16,833 nt of DNA from NCBI GenBank assembly GCA_937889015.1, contig CALARR010000238.1, forward strand, positions 1 to 16,833, in the 5' to 3' direction. Below the pieces are notes generated by a model. That model worked only from the letters and a program-made list of their open reading frames with translations, had not been told where the DNA came from and made no database searches. Positions 5,976-13,355 of the stretch are shown here, piece by piece; positions within the stretch are counted from its first letter, which is position 1; the number at the start of each line of letters is the position of its first letter. The position numbers were made by a program, and so were the translations under genes. The DNA is from an uncultured Planctomycetales bacterium. GTDB taxonomy: Bacteria > Planctomycetota > Planctomycetia > Pirellulales > Thermoguttaceae.

Positions 5976-8627
5976 ATGAGCGACAGAAGACACCCAAACG
6001 CACATCGCCCGTCACGCCGGTTCCTGAAGGCGGTTGCCACCGGTTTCCTTTTGTCAGTCATCTGCACGGCGAACATCGCGCGCGCAGACCTGGTCTTGGT
6101 CGAAGAAGGGGAAAGCCGGGCGCCGATCATGGTGGCCGCAGATGCCCCGCCCGAAACGCAGCGCGCGGCCGCGAGTCTGGGTGAGTACATCAAGAAGACC
6201 AGTGGAGCGCAAACCGCGATCATCGAAGGTCTACCCGATCCGGTTCCGCCGCGCGCCATCTGGGTGGGCTATCAGCCGGCGCTGGACGCCCTGTTTCCCA
6301 AGCTGAAGTTCGACTTCCAGCATCCGGAAGAGATCCTGATCGCGGCGAACGAGAACCACGTGGTGATCGCCGGGCGCGACCGTGTGGTGAATGCCAAGCA
6401 ACTGGAGTTCGGCACGGCCAATGCGGTCTACACCTTCCTGCAACAGTATCTCGGCGTGCGCTGGCTGTGGCCTGGACCGCTGGGCGAGGACGTGTTGCAG
6501 CGCAAGACCATCGCGCTGCCGCCGTTCGAGTACCGCTATCATCCCCAGATCCGCAGCCGGCAGATTCGCGGCATCACGTCGAACAGCGAGAAGGAGACCC
6601 TCGACTGGGCGCGGTACCAGCGGATTCTGCTCACCTCGGCCATGAATCGCGCCAGCACCACCTTCAGTGGATGGTGGCAACGATATCACCAGACGCATCC
6701 CGACTACTTCGCCCTTCAGCCCGACGGAACGCGCACGGCGCCGTCGGCCAAGAACGCCAAAGTATGCCAGGCCAACCCCGCAGTCTGGGCACAATGGCTC
6801 GACAACGCGGCGCAAGCCTTGAAGGACGATCCCACGCGCGAACTGTTCGCCGCCGCTCCCACCGACGGCCACAACAGCGGGATTTGCGTCTGCCAGGACT
6901 GCCGCGCTTGGGATGTCGCCGAAGCGCCCCTCTGGGGACGTTACCATTGGCGCGGGGTGAGCGAGGAATATGTGCCTATGACCGATCGCTACGCGACCTT
7001 CATCAACAAGCTGGCGCGCGGGCTGAAGGAGCGTTTCCCGGATCGCAGGCTCTACGTCTACGACATCGCCTATGGCCCCAACACGCCGCCGCCCGTGAAG
7101 ACCGTTCTCGAGGACAATGTGATCATCGGTTACGTGGGCTACTTTCCCTTGGGCAACGAGGAATCGCGGCGCGAGCAGAAAGAGAAGTTCAGAGGCTGGG
7201 CGGAAAAGGCGCCCCAGCTCACGTATCGGCCCAACTTCTGGTATTTCGCCGGTGGCGTCTGGGGACTGCCGGAGGTGGCGATGGCGAAGACGATCGAGGA
7301 CTTCCGGTTTCTCGCCGACCATCGTTGCGTGGGTCTGGATGTGGACACGGCGCGCAGACATTGGGCGACGCAAGGACCGCAGTATTATATGCTCGCGCAG
7401 CTGGCCTGGAATCCGCGCCAGGACGGAATGGCCCTGCTGGCCGATTACTACCGGCGCGGTTTCGGCCCGGCGGCCGGCCAGATCGAGCAGTACTGGACCT
7501 TGATGGAAGAGGCGCGCGACGCGATCAATGCTCATCCCAAACATGCGCAAGGCAGCCGATACCGGCTGGCCATCTTCGCGGTCGTGTGCGAGGTCTTCAA
7601 TCCCGAATTCCTCGCCCGGGCAGAGGCCACGCTGCGGCGCGCCGAAGCCGCCGTTGCCGGCAGCTCAGATCTTTACCGCGACCGAGTCGCCTTCGTCCGG
7701 ACCGGATTCGACTTCACGCGGAAGATGTTCGAGTCGGCCTCGGTCATGACGCGCGTTCGCGCGGCCAAGGGCAAGGACGCGGCCGGCGTTGCCGCCGCGC
7801 TAAAGCTGTGGGAGGAGATCGAGACGCTGCTCAAGCGGTTTCCCCACGCTGTCAACTACGCCAAAGTCCGCAACATGATGAAGCCGGGTTCCTACATGGG
7901 GGCCATGCAAGACTACTTCGGCCCTCCGTCCGAAGCGTTGCAGAAGGCCGCGTCCGAGGCCGGCCAGAAACCCGCCACAGCCGCCCCTCCGCCGAAGAGC
8001 CCAGCCCGCATCAAGTCGGCCCCGGCGGAACAAGCCGGTTGGAGACTGGCTTTTCACGATCGGTTCGACCGGACGGAACTCGGCGCCGATTGGAAGATCC
8101 TCGACGGGCAGTGGTCCATCCGCGAAGGAAGCCTCGTTTCCAGCGGCGGCAAACTGGTAACCGCGCGCGGCTTCACCGGTTTCCAGCGGCTCGAGTTCGA
8201 GGCGGCCACCGACGTGAAACCGCTGGACCTGCTTGCCAACCAGCCCAAGCGGCCAGCAGGTGGCGTGTCGGACTTGAGTTGCTTCATTCAAGCCCGGGCC
8301 GACGGCAATCCGTTGCTCACGGGATACTTCTTCCAGTTCGGCGGGAACAACAATACCTGCAACCGCCTGCGCCGCGCCAGCATCGAGACTTGGAAGAGCG
8401 AAGACCCGGCGCACATGATTACACCCAACAAGACACACCGGATTGTCGTGGAAAACGATGAAGGCCGGCTGCGTTTCATCGTGGACGGGCATCTTTTGCA
8501 CGAAGAGCGGGAAGAGGGATCGCTGGTGGGGGATGAACAGAATCGCATCGGTTTCTACCTCTACACCGCCGCGAAGCTTCGCAACGTCAAGATCTACATC
8601 AAGCCCTTGGATGACGGGAAGATTTGA
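5976..8627 (+). CDS. exported DUF4838 glycoside-hydrolase-like protein with C-terminal jelly-roll domain
   Basis: An 883-aa protein. A signal peptide spans residues 1-37 with a twin-arginine-like core (SRRFLK, R14-R15) and an A-R-A cleavage site before D38. Residues about 40-160 resemble the small alpha/beta domain in front of GH20/GH67 barrels, ending in GTANAVYTFLQQYLGVRWLW. Next comes a DUF4838 barrel-like region (about 170-440) with its usual cysteine cluster (C304, C306, C309). A helical region and a Pro/Ala-rich linker (about 650-687) lead to a C-terminal domain (688-883) like the 3-keto-disaccharide hydrolase / LamG fold (FHDRFDRTELGADWKILDG). DUF4838 proteins are predicted to act on polysaccharides; no activity is assigned here. 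The start is ATG 5976 with AAGGGG five bases upstream. The frame is open to 5850 but that part is not signal-like. It lies 126 bp after the amidohydrolase, with nothing recognisable between. Confidence 0.87.
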   Translation: MSDRRHPNAHRPSRRFLKAVATGFLLSVICTANIARADLVLVEEGESRAPIMVAADAPPETQRAAASLGEYIKKTSGAQTAIIEGLPDPVPPRAIWVGYQPALDALFPKLKFDFQHPEEILIAANENHVVIAGRDRVVNAKQLEFGTANAVYTFLQQYLGVRWLWPGPLGEDVLQRKTIALPPFEYRYHPQIRSRQIRGITSNSEKETLDWARYQRILLTSAMNRASTTFSGWWQRYHQTHPDYFALQPDGTRTAPSAKNAKVCQANPAVWAQWLDNAAQALKDDPTRELFAAAPTDGHNSGICVCQDCRAWDVAEAPLWGRYHWRGVSEEYVPMTDRYATFINKLARGLKERFPDRRLYVYDIAYGPNTPPPVKTVLEDNVIIGYVGYFPLGNEESRREQKEKFRGWAEKAPQLTYRPNFWYFAGGVWGLPEVAMAKTIEDFRFLADHRCVGLDVDTARRHWATQGPQYYMLAQLAWNPRQDGMALLADYYRRGFGPAAGQIEQYWTLMEEARDAINAHPKHAQGSRYRLAIFAVVCEVFNPEFLARAEATLRRAEAAVAGSSDLYRDRVAFVRTGFDFTRKMFESASVMTRVRAAKGKDAAGVAAALKLWEEIETLLKRFPHAVNYAKVRNMMKPGSYMGAMQDYFGPPSEALQKAASEAGQKPATAAPPPKSPARIKSAPAEQAGWRLAFHDRFDRTELGADWKILDGQWSIREGSLVSSGGKLVTARGFTGFQRLEFEAATDVKPLDLLANQPKRPAGGVSDLSCFIQARADGNPLLTGYFFQFGGNNNTCNRLRRASIETWKSEDPAHMITPNKTHRIVVENDEGRLRFIVDGHLLHEEREEGSLVGDEQNRIGFYLYTAAKLRNVKIYIKPLDDGKI

Positions 8628-8698
8628 CCCGGCCTGCGCCAAGGACGACCTTCAAGCGACAAGCAAGTCGAGAGATCATTCCGCATTGGTCGTCCGTC

Positions 8699-8742
8699 AA
8701 GGGCGCATGCCCTTTGCCGCTCGGCGCTGCCAAGCGCGGCAA
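8699..8742. terminator. stem-loops between convergent genes, possible bidirectional terminator
   Basis: Two adjacent stem-loops fill the gap between two convergent genes. AAGGGC / GCCCTT (8699-8704 and 8709-8714) has a 4-nt loop. TTGCCGC / GCGGCAA (8714-8720 and 8736-8742) has a 15-nt loop that itself contains GGC/GCC. A longer-range pair, GGACGACC at 8643-8650 and GGTCGTCC at 8688-8695, lies just to the left. Only short T runs follow, so classical rho-independent termination is possible rather than certain. Confidence 0.4.
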
Positions 8743-8751
8743 GGCTCCCCT

Positions 8752-9927
8752 TCAGCGTGCCGGTCCCCGGCAGGCCGGCCTGCACGTTTGTTCGCGGCGG
8801 TACTCGCCGGGGGTCATGCCCGTCTCGCGCTTGAAGGCCACGCTCAGGTGAGACTGTGTCTTGTAGCCCGTGCGCTGGGCGATCTGCTCCAGCGGAGAGT
8901 CGGTCTGGGCCAGGAGGTACTTCACGCGTTCCATCTGCAGGCGCACGATGGCCTGCCTGGGGGTGGTCTGCAGGCCGGCGGCGAACTTGCGCTCCAGGGT
9001 GGCGCGCGACAGGCCCACGTGCCGCACCACGTCATCCACGTCGATTCCCTGGCAGGCGCGCTCGCGGATGAAGCCCAGGGCCTGGGCCAGGTCCGCGTCC
9101 TCGATGGCCAAGGTGTCGGTCGACTGGCGCGTGACCACGCCCCGCGCGGGAATCCACACCGGTTCAACGCCCACGCGCGCCCCGCGCATCAAGTCGTCCA
9201 GCAGCGCTGCGGCCCGGTAGCCGATCGTGGGCGAATCGGGATCGATGCTCGACAGCGGCGGTGAGGTCAGCCGGCACAGCACCTCGTCATTGTCCACTCC
9301 CAGCACGGCTAACTGCTCCGGAATCCGCACTCCAGCCGCGCGGCAGGCGGCGATCAATCGCAGCCCGCACACGTCGTTGGCGGCCAGCACGCCGATGGGC
9401 TTGGGGATCTCGGCCACCCAGGTTATCAATCGCTGTTGCTGGCGATCCCAATCCGACGCCTGGCCCTTGTCTGCCCGGCACACGTGCGCCTGCAGGCCCA
9501 ACCGGGCCAGTTCCCGGAGATACGCCTCGCGCCTCCAGCGGACCCACCGCGGTTCGTCCACCGCGCAAAAGCCGAAGTGCTGGAAACGGCGTTCCAGGAA
9601 ATGCGATACCGCCAACTGGGCGATGCGGTTCTCGTCGGCGTATACCAAGGGAAAACCGTGATCCACCACCGCCGAGTTGGTGTCGACCGCGGGCACCCTC
9701 TTGCGGCGCACCGCCTGCACCAGGGCGCGGCTCGTGCTGCGGAAGATGATCCCGTCTCCCTTCCAGGATCGCAGCAAGCGCGAAGGCTCCTCGTCCAACC
9801 CTCGCTCCTCGACGTGCAGCGACCACTGGCCGTGCGCCATCGCATAGCGGCCGATGCCGTCCAAGAGCCCGCGTCCGTAGACCTTGGAGGTCTCGATCAT
9901 CAACATCACATGACGCACAGGGGACAT
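8752..9927 (-). CDS. XylR-type transcription regulator (LacI-like sensor + AraC HTH)
   Basis: A 391-aa cytoplasmic regulator. Residues about 3-265 form a LacI/periplasmic-binding-protein-like sensor domain (MLMIETSKVYGRGLLDGIGR at the start; VLAANDVCGLRLIAACR and VLGVDNDEVLC in its second half). Residues about 280-380 are an AraC-type double helix-turn-helix, ending in the signature KRETGMTPGEYRRE. This is the layout of E. coli XylR and the many XylR-like sugar regulators of Planctomycetota. The start is ATG 9927, with GGAG about 10 bases upstream; ATG 9936 and TTG 9945 are in frame but too close to that site. It is transcribed divergently from the URO-D/fucosidase operon, with four GCAAA repeats in the shared gap, so it likely activates that operon on binding a sugar. 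The effector may be L-fucose or a related deoxysugar (inference from context). Confidence 0.9.
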   Translation of the reverse strand: MSPVRHVMLMIETSKVYGRGLLDGIGRYAMAHGQWSLHVEERGLDEEPSRLLRSWKGDGIIFRSTSRALVQAVRRKRVPAVDTNSAVVDHGFPLVYADENRIAQLAVSHFLERRFQHFGFCAVDEPRWVRWRREAYLRELARLGLQAHVCRADKGQASDWDRQQQRLITWVAEIPKPIGVLAANDVCGLRLIAACRAAGVRIPEQLAVLGVDNDEVLCRLTSPPLSSIDPDSPTIGYRAAALLDDLMRGARVGVEPVWIPARGVVTRQSTDTLAIEDADLAQALGFIRERACQGIDVDDVVRHVGLSRATLERKFAAGLQTTPRQAIVRLQMERVKYLLAQTDSPLEQIAQRTGYKTQSHLSVAFKRETGMTPGEYRREQTCRPACRGPAR

Positions 9928-10025
9928 GGGCTGCATGCTCCACAAACGAATCCCAGACAGAGGGCCGCCGCGTCCGGAAAGCCGCTCGGGAAGGCCGACT
10001 TCGCGCCGCCTGCATCAGGTTACCA

Positions 10026-10061
10026 GCAAATGCCGCAAAGAGAAATGCAAAATGACGCAAA
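10026..10061. promoter_or_regulatory. candidate XylR-type operator: four direct GCAAA repeats
   Basis: GCAAA occurs at 10026-10030, 10035-10039, 10047-10051 and 10057-10061, all in the same orientation and spaced 9, 12 and 10 bp apart, close to one helical turn. AraC-family regulators bind direct repeats spaced like this. The cluster lies in the 224-bp gap between the divergent regulator (start 9927) and the URO-D-like gene (start 10152), directly upstream of a possible promoter for the latter. Confidence 0.5.
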
Positions 10062-10066
10062 TATGA

Positions 10067-10095
10067 ATAGCCTCCGCCGGCCGGTGTGCTACGCT
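10067..10095 (+). promoter_or_regulatory. possible activator-dependent promoter of the URO-D/fucosidase operon
   Basis: TGCTACGCT (10087-10095) resembles an extended -10 with a poor hexamer (TACGCT). The matching -35 position, near 10067-10072, has no consensus sequence. The GCAAA repeats end 5 bp before it, the position from which an AraC/XylR activator commonly contacts polymerase. The weak match is what an activator-dependent promoter would show, but the call is speculative. Confidence 0.22.
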
Positions 10096-10151
10096 GAGAT
10101 CCTGGGAGCGCCGGACCCGATTCACGCCGCCTACGATACGCAGATCGCCCC

Positions 10152-11402
10152 ATGCTGACCAGCCGCCAACGCGTGCTCGCCGCCGTCGAGCATCGACAAC
10201 CGGATCGCGTGCCCATCGATCTGGGCGGCACGCCCAGCTCCGGCATCTCGGCCGTCGCCTACAACCGGCTGCTCCGGCACCTGGGCATCTCCGGCCTGCC
10301 CGCGCGAGTATACGACGTCGTCCAACAACTCGCCCAGCCCGACGACCTGGTCCTGGACCGCCTCGGCGTCGACGTGATCGACGTGGGCCGGGCCTTCAAT
10401 CGCACACCCGAAGCCTGGCGCAAAACAACGCTGCCCGGAGGGGAGGAGGTCCTCTTCCCCGCCTGGTTCGCGCCGCGCGTCGCGGCCAACGGCGCCTGGG
10501 AAGTGGTCGACCCCGAGGGAACCCGGATCGCCGCCATGCCGGCCACGGGCCATTTCTTTGATCAGACCTGCTTCCCCTATCTGGACGGCTACCCGGCCGA
10601 CTTCCGCGACTTGGACCGGGCGATGGGCAAGGTGGTTTGGGCCGCGCTGCCGCATAGCCCCTGGGACCATGTGCAAGAACCGGGATTCTGGGACGAGCTG
10701 CGCGCTCGGACCCTGGAGCTTCGGGCCACGAGCGACCGGGCCTTGATCATCGCCGGCGGCTGCAACCTCTTTGAATGGGGTTCCTTCCTCCGCCGACTGG
10801 ATCAGTTCCTGATGGACCTCGCCACGGCCCCCGAGGATGTGCAACGCCTGCTCGACGCCCTTCTGGAGCGCCATCTGGCGTTCCTGGAGAAGCTGTGCCG
10901 GGCCGTGGGGGACGTGGTGGACATCGTCCGCCTGGGCGACGATCTGGGCATGGACCGCGGACCGTTCATGTCGCCGGCCATGTATCGGCGCCTCTTCAAG
11001 CCGCGCCACAAGATACTGTGCGACTACATCCGCGCCCACAGCCGGATGCGGATCTTCCTGCACTCCTGCGGCGGGATCGCCCCCCTGATCCCCGACCTGA
11101 TCGAAGCCGGCTTCGAGATCCTCAACCCCGTGCAAACCAACTGCCAGGGCATGGATCCGGAGCGGCTCAAGCGCGAGTTCGGCCGGGACGTGACCTTCTG
11201 GGGCGGCGGTTGCGACACGCGGCACGTGCTCAACCGGCTGTCGTGCGCCGAGGTCCAGCGGCACGTGCGCCAACGGCTGGAGATCTTTGCCCCCGGCGGC
11301 GGCTTCGTGTTCAATCCGGTGCACAACATCCTGCCCGAGGTCCCGCCCCAGAACATCGTGGCCATGTTCGAGGCCTTGGCCCAGTACAACGAGCGCGTCT
11401 GA
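10152..11402 (+). CDS. uroporphyrinogen-decarboxylase-family protein (methyltransferase-like, not haem synthesis)
   Basis: A 416-aa cytoplasmic protein with no signal peptide. The opening MLTSRQRVLAAVEHRQPDRV is typical of URO-D-like proteins found in catabolic clusters. It lacks the RQAGRY motif of true HemE. It has FLHSCGG (H304, C306) and a later GGGCDT (C354), resembling the His-x-Cys...Cys zinc site of the MtaA/CmuA-type corrinoid methyltransferases. Related proteins are frequent in planctomycete sugar loci and few are characterised. Methyl-group transfer, for example removing O-methyl groups from imported sugars, is a hypothesis; no corrinoid protein is encoded in the window. It is the first gene of an operon under the divergent XylR-type regulator. 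No clear Shine-Dalgarno site precedes ATG 10152; the start is chosen by family alignment. The fucosidase gene follows after 37 bp. Confidence 0.85.
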   Translation: MLTSRQRVLAAVEHRQPDRVPIDLGGTPSSGISAVAYNRLLRHLGISGLPARVYDVVQQLAQPDDLVLDRLGVDVIDVGRAFNRTPEAWRKTTLPGGEEVLFPAWFAPRVAANGAWEVVDPEGTRIAAMPATGHFFDQTCFPYLDGYPADFRDLDRAMGKVVWAALPHSPWDHVQEPGFWDELRARTLELRATSDRALIIAGGCNLFEWGSFLRRLDQFLMDLATAPEDVQRLLDALLERHLAFLEKLCRAVGDVVDIVRLGDDLGMDRGPFMSPAMYRRLFKPRHKILCDYIRAHSRMRIFLHSCGGIAPLIPDLIEAGFEILNPVQTNCQGMDPERLKREFGRDVTFWGGGCDTRHVLNRLSCAEVQRHVRQRLEIFAPGGGFVFNPVHNILPEVPPQNIVAMFEALAQYNERV

Positions 11403-11439
11403 GCGATCGCAACTTCTATAACCGAGGAGGAACAAACCC

Positions 11440-12807
11440 ATGCACCGCCGAGTTGTGCACCTGTTGGCCGCTCTGTCTCTGTTGCTGACGAGCCTCCCCG
11501 CGCACGGTGCCGAGGAGCCGCCCGAGCCTTGCCTCAAGCCGGACCCCGCCGCCTTGCAGCACTGGCAGGACATGCGCTTCGGGATGTTCATCCACTGGGG
11601 ACCGGTGAGCATCAAAGGCACGGAAATCGGCTGGTCGCGCGGCAAGGAAGTGCCTGTCGAGGAATACGACAACCTCTACCAGCAGTTCAATCCCACGCAG
11701 TTCAACGCCGACCAGTGGGTGGCCGTGGCCAAGGCGGCCGGGATGAAGTACCTCGTGTTCACCACCAAGCACCACGACGGCTTCTGCATGTGGGCCACGA
11801 AGTACACCGATTACAACATCATGCGATCGCCCTTCGGCCGCGACGTGGTGCAGGAACTCGCCGATGCCTGCCGCAAACACGGGCTGATGTTCTGCGCCTA
11901 TCATTCCCTTTGCGACTGGTGGCATCCCGACTATCCGCTGGGCAGCCCCGGCGGCAAATCGCAGAAGGCCGCGCCCGACATGGACCGCTACAATCAATAC
12001 CTGAAGAACCAACTCGCCGAACTCCTGCAGAACTACGGACCGCTGGGCATCCTCTGGTTCGACGGTGAATGGGAGAAACCGTGGAGCGCGGAGCGGGGCG
12101 TCGATCTGTACCGGTTCCTGCGCAGGCTCCAGCCGTCGCTGATTGTCAACAACCGCGTCTCCAAGTCCCGCGCAGGCATGGCCGGCACCAGCACGCCAGG
12201 TCAGTTCGCGGGCGACTACGACACCCCCGAGCAGCGAGTGGGCAACTACCAGGACACGCGCCCCTGGGAAACCTGCATGACCATCTGCCGCCAGTGGGCC
12301 TGGAAACCCGACGACAAGATGAAGACGCTCGCCGAATGCCTGCACGTGCTCATCCGTACCGCCGGCGGCGACGGCAACCTGCTGTTCAATGTCGGCCCCA
12401 TGCCCAGCGGCGAAATCGAGCCGCGCCAGGTCGAGCGGCTCAAGGAGATGGGCGCTTGGCTGGCGAAATACGGCCAGTCCATCTATGCCACGCGCGGCGG
12501 ACCCTACAAGCCCGCTAAACACGTCGTCGCCACGCGCCAAGGCAAGACCGTCTTCCTGCACATCCTCGCCTGGCCGGAAGAAACGCTCACGCTCCCCCCC
12601 TTGCCGGCGAAGATCCTCCAGGGCCGGGCGATCACGGGCGGCGCCGTCCAGGTCAGCCAAACCGACGCGGAGGTGCGAATCGCGGTCCCGGCCCGGGACC
12701 GGCAGGAGATCGACACGATCGTCGCCCTGGATCTCGACCGGCCTGCGATCGAGATCGCGCCCATCGCCATGTCGAGTGTCGGGCAACCCGTGAGCGAAGG
12801 CCAGTAG
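11440..12807 (+). CDS. alpha-L-fucosidase, GH29
   Basis: A 455-aa exported glycoside hydrolase. A Sec signal peptide (hydrophobic LLAALSLLLTSLPAHG, cleavage near AHG-AEE) precedes the GH29 barrel. Visible family marks are MRFGMFIHWGP, TTKHHDGFCMW (H111, H112) and ILWFDGEWE, whose D208 matches the GH29 catalytic nucleophile. After NNRVSK come the DYDTPEQ and WETCMTI segments, and GGDGNLLFNVGPMPSGEI closes the barrel; a short beta domain forms the C-terminus. Family enzymes release L-fucose from the non-reducing ends of glycans, by retaining hydrolysis. The length is normal for a bacterial GH29 enzyme. AGGAGG (11425-11430) lies 9 bases before ATG. It is the second gene of the operon: the mutarotase and symporter downstream would process and import the released sugar. 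Family and nucleophile are firm; the exact glycan (algal, mucin or plant) is unknown. Confidence 0.95.
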   Translation: MHRRVVHLLAALSLLLTSLPAHGAEEPPEPCLKPDPAALQHWQDMRFGMFIHWGPVSIKGTEIGWSRGKEVPVEEYDNLYQQFNPTQFNADQWVAVAKAAGMKYLVFTTKHHDGFCMWATKYTDYNIMRSPFGRDVVQELADACRKHGLMFCAYHSLCDWWHPDYPLGSPGGKSQKAAPDMDRYNQYLKNQLAELLQNYGPLGILWFDGEWEKPWSAERGVDLYRFLRRLQPSLIVNNRVSKSRAGMAGTSTPGQFAGDYDTPEQRVGNYQDTRPWETCMTICRQWAWKPDDKMKTLAECLHVLIRTAGGDGNLLFNVGPMPSGEIEPRQVERLKEMGAWLAKYGQSIYATRGGPYKPAKHVVATRQGKTVFLHILAWPEETLTLPPLPAKILQGRAITGGAVQVSQTDAEVRIAVPARDRQEIDTIVALDLDRPAIEIAPIAMSSVGQPVSEGQ

Positions 12808-12905
12808 CTCAAGGCGGGCCGACGATCTTTGAGTTCCAGCTCTTCTCGCCCACCGCTCGCAAACCCAGCCCGTGATCGACACCCTTTGCCCGGAGGGAAC
12901 GTGAA

Positions 12906-13325
12906 ATGCAAACCACCGCCGCTGCGCTTGGCCTGGCAATCGCGATCGGCACGCTGTGCGGAGGGTGTGGCGATGGAGGACCTGTGCCCCAGCGCCACGC
13001 CTGGATCACCGGGCTGAAGCCGGAGATGGCGGCGCGCTACCGCGACCTCCACGCCCATCCCTGGCCCGCCGTCAACCAGCGACTCAAGCAGTGCAACATC
13101 CAGAACTTCTCCATCCACGAGTGCCAGATCGACGGCCGGCTCTACCTGTTCGCCTATCTTGAGTACACAGGCCGCGACTTCGAGGCCGACATGCAGAAGA
13201 TGGCCGCCGATCCCGAAACCCAGCGCTGGTGGGCCCAGACCGATCCCTGCCAGCTCCCCTTGCCCGACGCGGCGGCACAGGGGAAAATCTGGAGCGACAT
13301 GACCCAGGTCTATTACCTCCATTGA
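12906..13325 (+). CDS. exported L-rhamnose/L-fucose mutarotase (RhaM family)
   Basis: A 139-aa protein of the RhaM (YiiL) mutarotase family, which interconverts alpha and beta anomers of L-rhamnose and related deoxysugars. The family pattern is clear: RYRDLHAHPWPAV (H49 aligns with the catalytic histidine region of RhaM), NFSIHE, RLYLFAYLEY, TQRWW and a terminal MTQVYYLH. E. coli RhaM is about 104 aa and cytoplasmic. This one has an extra N-terminus, MQTTAAALGLAIAIGTL followed by CGGCGDGG, that looks like a lipoprotein signal, although the lipobox is imperfect (C18 or C21). It would therefore act outside the cytoplasm on sugar freed by the fucosidase. GGAGGG at 12892-12897 lies 8 bases before ATG. 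The 98-bp gap after the fucosidase holds nothing else recognisable. The family is firm; whether it prefers fucose or rhamnose is open. Confidence 0.85.
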   Translation: MQTTAAALGLAIAIGTLCGGCGDGGPVPQRHAWITGLKPEMAARYRDLHAHPWPAVNQRLKQCNIQNFSIHECQIDGRLYLFAYLEYTGRDFEADMQKMAADPETQRWWAQTDPCQLPLPDAAAQGKIWSDMTQVYYLH

Positions 13326-13355
13326 AATCGTTGCTTGAAAATCGAGGGTGCGACC

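Noticed and set aside
6467..8461. 664-aa frame inside the DUF4838 gene
   Set aside because: Arg/Gly/Ala-rich low-complexity translation in a shifted frame; the DUF4838 frame carries all recognisable motifs.
10152..11402. URO-D-like gene as hemE (haem biosynthesis)
   Set aside because: It lacks the RQAGRY active-site motif, has a His-x-Cys...Cys pattern instead, and sits in a sugar operon.
10131..11672. 513-aa minus-strand frame opposite the URO-D-like gene
   Set aside because: Antisense artefact of high GC; no motif, while the plus strand encodes a coherent family protein.
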